Shown here piece after piece: positions 25,662 through 34,030 of a stretch of DNA of 64,000 nucleotides (within the stretch, counting starts at the first letter, position 1; each line of letters starts with the position of its first letter). Both the position numbers and the translations under genes were made by a program. Below the pieces are notes generated by a model. That model was not told the DNA's origin. It worked only from the letters and a program-made list of their open reading frames with translations, and did no database searches. The DNA is from Brevundimonas sp. NIBR10 (lineage in GTDB: Bacteria; Pseudomonadota; Alphaproteobacteria; Caulobacterales; Caulobacteraceae), in contig NZ_CP115464.1 in NCBI RefSeq assembly GCF_027912515.1, positions 2,170,001-2,234,000 on the forward strand, in the 5' to 3' direction.

Positions 25662-26674
25662 GGGTTCGTTGTTTCCGCGAACGCGCCGGTGACCAGGGGC
25701 CACAGGCCGTCGTCACCGGCCGCAGCTATAGTCCGGCCCAGCCGCTCGGCCCAGAAGGCGTCGGAGCCGTATTCCGCGCGCCAGGCCCACAGGCGGCGAG
25801 TCAGGAAATGCAGGCTGTGTTCGTGGGTGAAGCCGATGGCGCCGAAGACGGCGTGAGCGATGGCGGCACCCTTGCCGGCAGCCTCTCCCGACACGGCCTT
25901 GGCCGAGGCGGTGGTCAGGAGGTCAGGTGCGGGATCGGCCATCAGGAAGGCCGCTTCGGCGGCGGCGACGGCGGCGGCGGCCTGGGTGGCCAAGACCGCC
26001 AGCTGTTGCTGGACCGCCTGGAACTTGCCGATCGGGCGGCCGAACTGGACGCGTTCATTGGCGTAGTCGGCGTTGACCTCGGTAAGTCGGCCCAGCGCCC
26101 CGGCCATCTGGGCCGACCGCAGCATGGCCCCGCCGAGCAGGACGGCGTCGGTCGCGGCCGAGGTATCGGCGTCGGCGATCAGCGAACCCGGAGCCAGGGT
26201 GACGGTGTCGCGGGGCTCGCCGGCGACATTGCTGTCAGGCGCGATCCGGGCGTCGGTCAGCGAATACAGGGCGATGCGGCCGGTGGTGGTGTCGCGAAGC
26301 GCCAGCCATTGGGCGTGACGGGCCCAGGGCACGTCGGCGATCGGCGCATCGGCGGAACCGGCGGCGAAGACGATGACACCGCTCTCGGGCGGGGCGAGGC
26401 CGGCGGACGCCAGCAGGCTGTTGGCGAGGATGGCCTCGGGCAGGGGCACCGGCGCGGCGGCGGCTCCGCAGGCGCGGACCACCACGAAGATGTCGCTCCA
26501 GCTCGCGCCCGTCCCGCCGAGGTCTTCGGGCACGGCTGCGAAGGGCAGGCCCAGGGCCTCGATCTCGGCCCAGAGGTCGGCAGGCCAGACGCCGGTCTCG
26601 GCGGCGCGCAGCAGGTCGGGCGTGACCGTATCGGCCAGCAGCCGCTCGATCGTCTCCTGAAGCAGGGTTCGCAT
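25658..26674 (-). CDS. acyl-CoA dehydrogenase, short partner subunit of a probable alpha-beta enzyme
   Basis: A 338-residue acyl-CoA dehydrogenase-fold protein, shorter than the usual 380 residues. It retains the N-terminal helical domain (VPEDLGGTGASWSD) and the C-terminal NERVQFGRPIGKFQAVQQ. The middle domain is reduced, and I find no catalytic-Glu segment. Pairs of divergent ACADs in which one subunit lacks catalytic residues form heterotetramers in steroid and bile-acid side-chain degradation. Its start overlaps the stop of the neighbouring full-length ACAD gene by one base, which supports a complex of the two. Confidence 0.8.
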   Translation of the reverse strand: MRTLLQETIERLLADTVTPDLLRAAETGVWPADLWAEIEALGLPFAAVPEDLGGTGASWSDIFVVVRACGAAAAPVPLPEAILANSLLASAGLAPPESGVIVFAAGSADAPIADVPWARHAQWLALRDTTTGRIALYSLTDARIAPDSNVAGEPRDTVTLAPGSLIADADTSAATDAVLLGGAMLRSAQMAGALGRLTEVNADYANERVQFGRPIGKFQAVQQQLAVLATQAAAAVAAAEAAFLMADPAPDLLTTASAKAVSGEAAGKGAAIAHAVFGAIGFTHEHSLHFLTRRLWAWRAEYGSDAFWAERLGRTIAAAGDDGLWPLVTGAFAETTNP

Positions 26675-27825
26675 CAGCGTACTCCCAGGCCGCGGGCGAG
26701 GATGCCGCGCAGTATCTCGCGCGTGCCGCCGCGCAGGGAAAATGAGGGTGCCATGCTCTGGACGATGGCCAGGACCCGCCGGGTCGTCGCGGCCTGTTCG
26801 CCGGGGGGCAGGGAATCGATCAGCCGCATGGCCACCTCGACCGTGTCCTGTTCATAGCCGGTGCCCAGATCCTTGACGCAGGAGGCGGCCCAGACAGGAT
26901 CCTCGCCGCTCGCGAGCTGGGCCGTGACCGAGATCGACATCGACCGCAGCGAGATTAGCCAGGCGGCGAGGCGGCCGATCTCCATGGCCTGGCGCGCGTC
27001 CGGCGTCGGGCCGACCGCGCCGACCAGACAGCGGAACAGGGTCATGGCGCTGAGGAACCGTTCCGGACCGCTGCGTTCGAAGGCCAGTTCCGAGGTCGCC
27101 TGGGCCCAGCCGTCGCCCTCGACCCCGATCAGGGCGTCGGCTTCCAGGCGTACGTCGTCGAAGGTGACCTCGTTGAAATGCTCATGGCCAGACAGATCCT
27201 TGATCGGGCGGATCATGACGCCGGGCAGGGTCAGGTCGACGATGATCTGGGACAGGCCGGCGTGGCGCTCGCTGGCGGGGTCGGTGCGGACCAGGGCGAT
27301 CATGAAGTGGCAGCGGTCGGCATTGGTGGTCCAGACCTTGCGGCCGTTCAGAACCCACGATCCGTCAGCCTGACGGTCGGCCTTGGTGCGAACTGAGGCG
27401 AGGTCGGAGCCGGACGCCGGCTCGCTCATCCCGATGCAGAAATGCAGTTCTCCCGCGCAGATGGCGGGCAGGTAGCGCTGCTTCTGCGCCTCCGTGCCGT
27501 GACGCAGGATCAGCGGCGCGCTCTGGCGGTCTGCGATCCAGTGTGCGGTGACGGGGGCACCGGCGGCCAGCAGTTCCTCGCTGACCACGAACCGTTCGAA
27601 CGGCGAGGCGTCGTGGCCGCCATACTGTTTGGGAATGCTGAGGCCGAGCCAGCCCTTTGTGCCCAGCAGACGGCTGAAGTCGGCGTCGAACCCCATCCAG
27701 GACAGGGCGCGCTTCTCGGGCGTCGAGGTCGGCGTCCATTCGGCGACGAACTCACGGACGGCGGTGCGAAGAGGCCCCAGACCTGTTGGCAGAACAGGCG
27801 GGCCGAACTGGTCGAGCAGGTTCAC
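26674..27825 (-). CDS. acyl-CoA dehydrogenase, catalytic partner of a probable alpha-beta enzyme
   Basis: A 383-residue acyl-CoA dehydrogenase: SIPKQYGGHDASPFER, MSEPASGSDLASVRTKA, VWTTNADRCHFMIALVR, and ELAFERSGPERFLSAM, which offers a Glu at the IVD-like catalytic position. The C-terminus ends SLRGGTREILRGILAR. It is the first gene of a five-gene minus-strand operon (ACAD, ACAD, hydratase, ACAD, SDR). Its promoter region contains a 10/10 CAGAA-N5-TTCTG palindrome shared with the divergent hydroxyacyl-CoA dehydrogenase operon. Confidence 0.86.
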   Translation of the reverse strand: MNLLDQFGPPVLPTGLGPLRTAVREFVAEWTPTSTPEKRALSWMGFDADFSRLLGTKGWLGLSIPKQYGGHDASPFERFVVSEELLAAGAPVTAHWIADRQSAPLILRHGTEAQKQRYLPAICAGELHFCIGMSEPASGSDLASVRTKADRQADGSWVLNGRKVWTTNADRCHFMIALVRTDPASERHAGLSQIIVDLTLPGVMIRPIKDLSGHEHFNEVTFDDVRLEADALIGVEGDGWAQATSELAFERSGPERFLSAMTLFRCLVGAVGPTPDARQAMEIGRLAAWLISLRSMSISVTAQLASGEDPVWAASCVKDLGTGYEQDTVEVAMRLIDSLPPGEQAATTRRVLAIVQSMAPSFSLRGGTREILRGILARGLGVR

Positions 27826-27883
27826 GAAGGCTTCCCGGACGTTTGAATCGGCTCTCTAGCGGAGCGTTTCGTTCTATACATTC

Positions 27884-27898
27884 CAGAATATCGTTCTG
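27884..27898. promoter_or_regulatory. 15 bp palindrome CAGAA-TATCG-TTCTG in a divergent promoter
   Basis: Both five-base half-sites match the recurrent pattern exactly. The site is 59 bases before the ACAD start on one strand and 185 bases before the hydroxyacyl-CoA dehydrogenase start on the other. A further GTTCTA at 27870 and CAGAG at 27902 flank it, giving a dense cluster of half-sites. Confidence 0.68.
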
Positions 27899-28082
27899 AC
27901 CAGAGAATACTGTTTGCTGCGACATCCTGTTTTCCGTTAGGGTCGGGCCAACGATGACGACGGCCGGTCCGTTGCGCACGGGGGAGGCTCCAGCGTCCGA
28001 AGCAGCCCGGTTTTACCGGCCTGCACGGCGTGCCCGGCACCCGCGGCGACGCGGCGATCCTGCCCAGCAAGAGGATAGTGCA

Positions 28083-28973
28083 TTGGCCAAGGTTGCAGTG
28101 GTGGGGGCCGGCCTGATGGGCGTCGGGATCGCGCATGCGTTCGCGTCGTCCGGCCATACGGTCTGTCTGATCGATGTCTCGGGCGAGCAACTGGCCAAGG
28201 CGCAGACGACGATCGCGGGGATTCTCGCAGATGGGGTCAGGCTGGGCAAGGTCGAGCAACCGGCAGCGGACGCAGCCCTGGCGCGGCTGACGACGTTGCA
28301 GAGCGTCACCGACGGGGCGGCGGGTGCCGACCTTCTGGTCGAGACGGTGTCCGAAAACCTCGCGATCAAGATCGATGTGGTCAAGAAGGCCGAGGCCGTG
28401 ATGGCCCCGACCGGCCTGCTGGCGACCAACACTTCGGCGCTGAGCGTGACCGAGATCGCGGCCGCCTGTGTCGACCCGACGCGCGTCATCGGGATGCATT
28501 TCTTCAATCCGGTCCAGAAGATGAAGCTGGTCGAACTGGTGCGGGGACTGGCCACCACCGACGAGGCTGTGGCCGTTTGTCGGGACTATGTGGCGCAACT
28601 GGGCAAGACGGCGATCGTCGTCAACGAGACGCCGGGCCTGACCACCAGCCGGATGTCGGCCATGGCCGGCAACGAGGCCATGTGGATGCTCCAGGAAGGC
28701 GCCGCGACCGCCGAGGATATAGACACGGCGCTGAGGCTCGGTTTCAACCACCCGATGGGGCCGCTGGAGCTGGGCGACCTGACCGGCTGGGACACCCGGC
28801 TGTCGGTGCTGCACTATCTGCACGCCACCCTGGGCGACAAGTTCAGGCCGTGCCCGCTGATCATCAAGATGGTCAAGGCCGGGCGCTACGGCCGTAAAGT
28901 CGGCTGGGGCGTCTACAGATACGAGAACAGCGTCAAGGTGCCGGGGTCGGGCCTGAAGGGGACCAACCTGTGA
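28083..28973 (+). CDS. 3-hydroxyacyl-CoA dehydrogenase
   Basis: A 296-residue NAD-dependent 3-hydroxyacyl-CoA dehydrogenase: GAGLMGVGIAHAFA cofactor motif at the very start, TNTSALSV, the catalytic HFFNPVQKMKLVEL, and a C-terminal dimerisation domain with FNHPMGPLELGDLTG. I chose a TTG start at 28083 because it follows AAGAGGAT by a normal distance and begins the Rossmann fold directly. An in-frame ATG at 27954 would add 43 residues of no recognisable type. It overlaps the thiolase gene by 4 bases. Confidence 0.88.
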   Translation: MAKVAVVGAGLMGVGIAHAFASSGHTVCLIDVSGEQLAKAQTTIAGILADGVRLGKVEQPAADAALARLTTLQSVTDGAAGADLLVETVSENLAIKIDVVKKAEAVMAPTGLLATNTSALSVTEIAAACVDPTRVIGMHFFNPVQKMKLVELVRGLATTDEAVAVCRDYVAQLGKTAIVVNETPGLTTSRMSAMAGNEAMWMLQEGAATAEDIDTALRLGFNHPMGPLELGDLTGWDTRLSVLHYLHATLGDKFRPCPLIIKMVKAGRYGRKVGWGVYRYENSVKVPGSGLKGTNL

Positions 28974-30157
28974 ATCCCGTCTATGTGGTCGCGGCGGTTC
29001 GGACGCCGATCGGGAAGTTTCGCGGGGCGCTGGCCGGTGTGCGAGCCGACCATCTCGGTGCCCATGTCCTGAACGCGCTGCTCGCGCGGGCGGGGGTCGA
29101 GGCCGGCCAGATCGACGACGTGATCTTCGGCAACGTCACCCAGATCGGTGAGCAGTCGGCCAATATCGCGCGGACATCGCTGTTGGGCGCGGGCTGGCCG
29201 GTGACGATCCCGGCCATGACCGTCGATCGCAAATGCGGGTCGTCGGAAGCGGCGATTCATATCGGCGCGGCCCAGATCGCGGCAGGCCTGAGCGACCTTG
29301 TCGTCGCGGGCGGGGCCGAGGCGATGTCGCGGGTGCCGATGGGCTCCAATCGCGCCATCCATGGCGAGGCCTTCGGCTGGATGGTGTCGGACCGGTACGA
29401 ACTGACCAGTCAGGGCGAAGCGGCCGAGCGGATTTCCGACAAATACGGCTTCGACCGCGACGCGCTGGACGACTTCGCGGCCGAGAGCCACAGACGCGCC
29501 GCCGTAGCGACCGACGCGGGCCATTTCCGCGCCGAGACGGTGTCCGTGCCGGTCGGCGACCTGGCCGAGAAGGACTGGGAGGGGCCACGCGACGCGTTGG
29601 ACACCGACCAGACCATCCGCCGCGACACCAGCCGCGAGAAGCTGTCGACGCTGAAGACCAGCTTTCGTGAGAACGGCCGCGTCACCGCCGGCAATGCGTC
29701 TCAGATTTCGGACGGGGCGGCGGTCGTGTTGCTGGCGTCCGAGGCGGCCGTGAAGAAATATGGCCTGACGGCCCTGGCGCTGGTCAGGTCGGTCGCCGTC
29801 GTCGGCGCCGATCCGGTGATGATGCTGGAAGGCCCGATCGCGGCCAGCCAGAAGGCGGCTGCGTCGGCCGGGCTGTCGTTCGACGATATCGCCCTGTTCG
29901 AGGTCAACGAGGCCTTTGCCAGCGTACCCCTGATGTGGATGCAGCAGACGGGCGTCGGGTCGGACCGGCTGAACGTCAACGGAGGCGCCATCGCGCTGGG
30001 CCATCCTCTGGGCGCCACGGGGGCGCGGCTGGCCACCAGTCTGATCCACGAACTGGGCCGGACGGGTCAGAAATACGGGCTCCAGGCGATCTGCTGTGCC
30101 GGCGGCCTGGCCACGGCGACGGTGTATGAGAACCTGATTCCAACGCCGACGACCTGA
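28970..30157 (+). CDS. acetyl-CoA acetyltransferase / 3-oxoacyl-CoA thiolase
   Basis: A 395-residue thiolase with all catalytic residues: the acylated Cys in TVDRKCGSSEAAIH, His in GGAIALGHPLGATGARL, and the second Cys in AICCAGGLATATV. The first motif has CGSS rather than the common CASG. It cleaves the 3-oxoacyl-CoA made by the preceding dehydrogenase. Starts with GTG overlapping that gene, so the two are translationally coupled, and is followed after 16 bases by a GST gene. Confidence 0.9.
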   Translation: MNPVYVVAAVRTPIGKFRGALAGVRADHLGAHVLNALLARAGVEAGQIDDVIFGNVTQIGEQSANIARTSLLGAGWPVTIPAMTVDRKCGSSEAAIHIGAAQIAAGLSDLVVAGGAEAMSRVPMGSNRAIHGEAFGWMVSDRYELTSQGEAAERISDKYGFDRDALDDFAAESHRRAAVATDAGHFRAETVSVPVGDLAEKDWEGPRDALDTDQTIRRDTSREKLSTLKTSFRENGRVTAGNASQISDGAAVVLLASEAAVKKYGLTALALVRSVAVVGADPVMMLEGPIAASQKAAASAGLSFDDIALFEVNEAFASVPLMWMQQTGVGSDRLNVNGGAIALGHPLGATGARLATSLIHELGRTGQKYGLQAICCAGGLATATVYENLIPTPTT

Positions 30158-30173
30158 AGGCGGAGGCGTGACC

Positions 30174-30845
30174 ATGCCTGAGCTGACTTATTTCTATACG
30201 CCAACGACCTGTTCGCTGGCGTCGCACATCGCGCTGGAAGAGTCGGGTCTGGCGTTCGAGGCCAGCCGCATCCGCCTGCACGACCCGGACGCGGTCGCGG
30301 TCTGGCGTCGGACCAATCCGTCAGGCGGGGTCCCGGCCCTGATTGCCGACGGGCGGCTACTGACCGAGAATGTTGCCATCCTCGACTATGTGGCGCGGCT
30401 GGTGCCCGCGGCGGGCTTGTTGCCCGACGATGCGTTCGACGTGGCGCGCGCCCTGTCGCTGACGGCGTGGTTCGCCAGTACGGTTCACATCACCGGCCGG
30501 ATGGCGCGAGCACCGTTCCGGTTCACGGCGGACGAAGCGGCCCATGAACCGCTCAGAGCCGAGGGCCGCATCCGGTTCGAGGCCAACCTGCGCAAGGTCG
30601 ACGCGATGCTCGCGGGTCGCGATTGGTTGGTCGGAGACTGTCTGTCGGTCGCGGACGCTTATGCGCTCGTCTTCTACGCCTGGGGCGTGGCGGGTGATTA
30701 TCCGATGGTCGAGATGACGCACTATTCGGCCTTGGCTCAGCGTATGGCCGAGCGGCCCGGCGTTCAGCGGGCCATGGCGCGCGAGAAGACGCCGCCTTTT
30801 CCTGTCTGGGCCATCAAGGGAGACCTGTCGTGTCCAGGATCGTGA
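30174..30845 (+). CDS. glutathione S-transferase-like protein
   Basis: A 223-residue GST fold. The N-terminal thioredoxin-like domain begins LTYFYTPTTCSLASHIALEE and includes the cis-Pro of GGVPALIADGRLLTENVAIL. The helical C-domain contains DWLVGDCLSVADAYALVFYAWG. This TTCSLASHIALEE form is typical of beta-type GSTs. GSTs in ring-cleavage pathways can isomerise maleyl-type products or open epoxides with glutathione; which applies here is open. The ATG at 30174 is used because GGAGG lies 7 bases upstream. The last 16 bases overlap the next gene. Confidence 0.82.
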   Translation: MPELTYFYTPTTCSLASHIALEESGLAFEASRIRLHDPDAVAVWRRTNPSGGVPALIADGRLLTENVAILDYVARLVPAAGLLPDDAFDVARALSLTAWFASTVHITGRMARAPFRFTADEAAHEPLRAEGRIRFEANLRKVDAMLAGRDWLVGDCLSVADAYALVFYAWGVAGDYPMVEMTHYSALAQRMAERPGVQRAMAREKTPPFPVWAIKGDLSCPGS

Positions 30846-31498
30846 TCGTTACCGGTGCCTCGGGCGCGCTTGGCCGTGCCGTCGTCGCAAGATTGAGGGC
30901 AGAAGGCGTTGTCGTCGCGGCTGTGGATGCGGTGGCCACGGTCGAGATCGACGCGGATCTGGTCCTCCCCGGCGTGGACCTGGCGGATGCCGCGTCGGTC
31001 GCCACGGCGTTCGAGACCGTAGCCACGGCCCTCGGTCCGATTACCGGACTGGCCAATATCGCCGGAGGCTTCGTCTGGGAGCCCGTCGTCGGCGGTGAGG
31101 CGCAGACCTGGGATCGCATGTTCCGGACGAACCTGCTGACCGCAGCCCTGGCCAGCCGGGCTGCACTGCCGCATCTGCTGAAACAGGGCGGGTCGATCGT
31201 CAACGTCGGCGCAGCGGGTGCGGTGGACCCGGCAACGGGCATGGCCCCCTATGCCGCGTCGAAGGCGGGGGTCATGGCCCTGACCCGCAGCCTTGCAGAC
31301 GAGGTTCGCGGCAAGGGCGTTCGGATCAATGCGGTCCTGCCTACGATCCTCGACACACCGACCAATCGCCGTGACATGCCGGACGCGGATCCAGCGGGGT
31401 GGATTCGTCCGGCCGACGCCGCCGAAGTGATCGCCTTCCTACTGTCGGACGTCTCCGTCGCGGTGAACGGTGCAGGGATCGCGCTCGCGGCGTCGTGA
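30830..31498 (+). CDS. short-chain dehydrogenase/reductase
   Basis: A 222-residue, compact classical SDR: GASGALGRAVVARL, ANIAGGF in the NAG position, catalytic YAASKAGVMAL. It lacks the usual longer substrate loop and ends at NGAGIALAAS. GTG start with AAGGGAG upstream, overlapping the GST gene by 16 bases. Last gene of the four-gene operon that begins at 28083; converges with the EamA transporter gene. Substrate unknown. Confidence 0.82.
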   Translation: MSRIVIVTGASGALGRAVVARLRAEGVVVAAVDAVATVEIDADLVLPGVDLADAASVATAFETVATALGPITGLANIAGGFVWEPVVGGEAQTWDRMFRTNLLTAALASRAALPHLLKQGGSIVNVGAAGAVDPATGMAPYAASKAGVMALTRSLADEVRGKGVRINAVLPTILDTPTNRRDMPDADPAGWIRPADAAEVIAFLLSDVSVAVNGAGIALAAS

Positions 31499-31507
31499 AA
31501 AGATCGA

Positions 31508-32476
31508 TCAGGGCGTCCGATCGGCCTTGGTGTCCAGCCCCAGCGGCGTGGCAGCATCCGGCTGACCCGCGTCAATGGCCAGGGTCTTCGCGCGCTTGCA
31601 CTGGATCTCTCGGATGGTGATGTAGAGGGTCGAGACTACGATGACCCCAGCGCCCAGCCAGGTGAAGATATCGGGCCATTCGCCGAACACCAACAGGCCC
31701 GCGACGACCGACAGGACCAGCCGCGCATAGTCGATGGGTGCCAGGACGGCGGCCTCGCCGACCGCCATGCCCTTGATGAACAGCACCTGGTTGGCGGCGC
31801 TGAGCAGGCCGATCAGGAACAGGGGTACGAGGTCCCCCGGGCTGGGCCAGCGCCAGTCCGCCAGGGCAAACGGCAGGGCCAGCAGTTCTCCGATGATGCT
31901 GGACCACACCAGGATGGAACTCGCGGACAGGTTCCGGGTCAGGGACTTCACCCCCGTGATCGTACCGGCGAGGCAGAGCGCCGAGACCAGGGCGGCAAGG
32001 TGCGACCAACCAATATCGACGCCTGACGCCCAGGGCCGCATGATGATCATCACGCCAACGAAACCCATCAGGACCGCCGCGATCCGGCTCGGGCCGATGA
32101 CTTCGCGCAGGAAGATCGCTGCCAGAAGGACCACCCAGAGCGGGCGAGTGAACGACAGGGCATTCGCCTCGGCCATGGGCATGGCCTCGTAGGTATAGAG
32201 CAGCAGGATCATCCCGATCGTGGCCAGCAGCGATCGCAGGAACAGCGCAGGCATGGTCGAGCGGGGCACGAACAGCACCTGTCGCGGGCTGCGCAACATG
32301 AAGGGGATAGCGACGATCAGCGAGCCGGTCTGGCGATAGAAATTCTGGACATGGGACGGGTAGTCGCCGCTGAGATGCTTCACCAGGGTCGTCATGGTGA
32401 CGAAGGTCACACCGGACAGCAGAACCCAGATCGCGCCCTGCACATTGGGCGAAAGGCGCGAGAAATAGGCCTTCAA
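31508..32476 (-). CDS. EamA/DMT-family membrane transporter
   Basis: A 322-residue inner-membrane protein with about ten hydrophobic segments in two EamA repeats; each half ends in the typical pattern (FLREVIGPSRIAAVLMGFVGVMII and LLVFGEWPDIFTWLGAGVIVVS). Drug/metabolite transporters of this type export small molecules or import metabolites. It is last in the long minus-strand operon that begins with the MFS gene and overlaps the preceding gene by 4 bases. It may export a pathway intermediate or side product; direct evidence is lacking. Confidence 0.82.
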   Translation of the reverse strand: MKAYFSRLSPNVQGAIWVLLSGVTFVTMTTLVKHLSGDYPSHVQNFYRQTGSLIVAIPFMLRSPRQVLFVPRSTMPALFLRSLLATIGMILLLYTYEAMPMAEANALSFTRPLWVVLLAAIFLREVIGPSRIAAVLMGFVGVMIIMRPWASGVDIGWSHLAALVSALCLAGTITGVKSLTRNLSASSILVWSSIIGELLALPFALADWRWPSPGDLVPLFLIGLLSAANQVLFIKGMAVGEAAVLAPIDYARLVLSVVAGLLVFGEWPDIFTWLGAGVIVVSTLYITIREIQCKRAKTLAIDAGQPDAATPLGLDTKADRTP

Positions 32477-33009
32477 GCGGGCGTTTCCCCGGAACTCGTG
32501 TCTTCGTAGCCCTTGAGGACATAGGTCATCCGGCCGCCGGCCAGCATCAGACCGCTGAACAGATGCAGTTCGACGATCTGTTCCTCGCTGAAATGTTCGC
32601 GCAGGTGGTCGTAGACCTCGTCGCCCATGGAGAAATAGTCGCCCGCGAACAGCTCGGCGAAGCGCAGGGCGGCCTGTTCAGGTGGGCTGAATCGCGGGTC
32701 GGACCAGTCGCTGCACGCGACGATGTCGGCCTCGGACACATCGTCGGACTTGCGTGCGATCTGGCAGACGGGGCAGGTGGTGATCGAGGCGATCTTGAGC
32801 CGGACCAGTTCACGCAGTCGTTCGGGCAGGACACCGCGCTCGTGAATTTCCGCCATCGTACGGAGCCAGGCGTTTGCGGCGGCCGGACGCCGGGCCCAGA
32901 TCTGGACCGGCAGTGTGTTGGACAGCATCCGCGTCGCCGTCCCCTGGGCGATCGAGGCGCGCAGGGGATCCGACAGGCTGTCGAGGGGGAGGGGGGCGAC
33001 GCGGGCCAT
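32473..33009 (-). CDS. carboxymuconolactone decarboxylase/AhpD-like protein
   Basis: A 178-residue alpha-helical CMD/AhpD-fold protein with the redox CxxC at Cys79 and Cys82 (TTCPVCQIARKS). The CxxC suggests a peroxidase or disulfide role rather than decarboxylation. Proteins of this type are common companions of aromatic and terpenoid catabolism genes, possibly protecting against peroxides made by oxygenases. It lies 4 bases after the two-module VOC gene. Confidence 0.82.
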   Translation of the reverse strand: MARVAPLPLDSLSDPLRASIAQGTATRMLSNTLPVQIWARRPAAANAWLRTMAEIHERGVLPERLRELVRLKIASITTCPVCQIARKSDDVSEADIVACSDWSDPRFSPPEQAALRFAELFAGDYFSMGDEVYDHLREHFSEEQIVELHLFSGLMLAGGRMTYVLKGYEDTSSGETPA

Positions 33010-33013
33010 TTCG

Positions 33014-33982
33014 CTAACCCTGGTTTTCGCAGAACTCGAAGATCGCGCCGCCGAGTTCGGCCGGATCGACGCGCAGCAGGGTGCCGTTGACGGCCTCGCA
33101 GTCCTCGATCCGCTCGAACTTCACGCCCAGGGCGGCAAGACGTTCGGCCTTGGCGTCCAGGCCGTTGACCGAGATGCGGATATAGTGGGGACCTGGTCCC
33201 CAGTTGTGGAGATAGCGGCCCGACGGGCTGTCCCATTTCGTCGGCTGGATGACATCGAGCGTGGCGCTGGTCCCCAGGTTGAAGCCGATGCGGGCGACCT
33301 TGTAGCCCTCGCCGTCCAGTTGCTCGACAGCACTGGCGGGCTGGAGGTCGAGGTTGGCGTCGAGGCGGCGCAGGACGTCGTCGAGATCGCGCACGAGGTA
33401 GCCCCGGCCCACGACCCGGACCATGTCGCCAGGCTTGAGATCGCGGGGCCGGGGCGGAGGATTGCTGAAGGCCTCGGCGGGCATCTGGATCGCTGCCAGC
33501 GGAATGACCTCGATGCACAGACCGCCGTCGACCGACGGCTCATAGACCGGGTTCTCGGGCGTGCAGCCGACCCAAAGGCGGTCAAACGGCATCTCGGGTG
33601 TCAGTTGGGCCAGACGGAAGGGCTGGTTCTTGCTCAGCAGGTGTTCGACGACACCACCGATATCGTCGGAGACCAGGACGGTGGCGTGGGTCTTGATCGG
33701 GCGGAACGGACCCTGGAAGTCCTCCAGGCTCTTGAGAAAGCCCGGGAACATCGGGTCGCCGTGGTTGGGGAAGTTCAGATGGCCCTGCGGCTCGACCCGC
33801 GTCGGAGAAACGGCCAGCGACTTATGCACCCGCAGGAAGTGGGCGACATAGGGATGCCCGGGGAAGGCCTGACGCCAGTTGGGGTGACCGTGGATCTCCA
33901 GCTTGGAGACGATCTGTTCGGCCGTATGGTCGGCGTCGTGGACCATCAGGTCGCCGCTGAGCAGCAGGTCGTAGAAGCTCAT
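33014..33982 (-). CDS. two-module VOC-superfamily protein (extradiol-dioxygenase-like fold)
   Basis: A 322-residue protein with two vicinal-oxygen-chelate modules. Candidate metal ligands are His in IKTHATVLVSDD (about residue 97), His in GPHYIRISVNG (about 272) and Glu in GAIFEFCEN (about 314). It is similar in size to type I extradiol dioxygenases but lacks the close match seen in the gene at 56777. It could be a second ring-cleavage enzyme, an epimerase or a lyase. It lies 48 bases downstream of the thiolase-like gene in the same operon. Confidence 0.65.
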   Translation of the reverse strand: MSFYDLLLSGDLMVHDADHTAEQIVSKLEIHGHPNWRQAFPGHPYVAHFLRVHKSLAVSPTRVEPQGHLNFPNHGDPMFPGFLKSLEDFQGPFRPIKTHATVLVSDDIGGVVEHLLSKNQPFRLAQLTPEMPFDRLWVGCTPENPVYEPSVDGGLCIEVIPLAAIQMPAEAFSNPPPRPRDLKPGDMVRVVGRGYLVRDLDDVLRRLDANLDLQPASAVEQLDGEGYKVARIGFNLGTSATLDVIQPTKWDSPSGRYLHNWGPGPHYIRISVNGLDAKAERLAALGVKFERIEDCEAVNGTLLRVDPAELGGAIFEFCENQG

Positions 33983-34030
33983 CTCGTTCTCCTTCTCGTC
34001 GGCGGCGCATGGGCGCTCCCCGAATGATTT

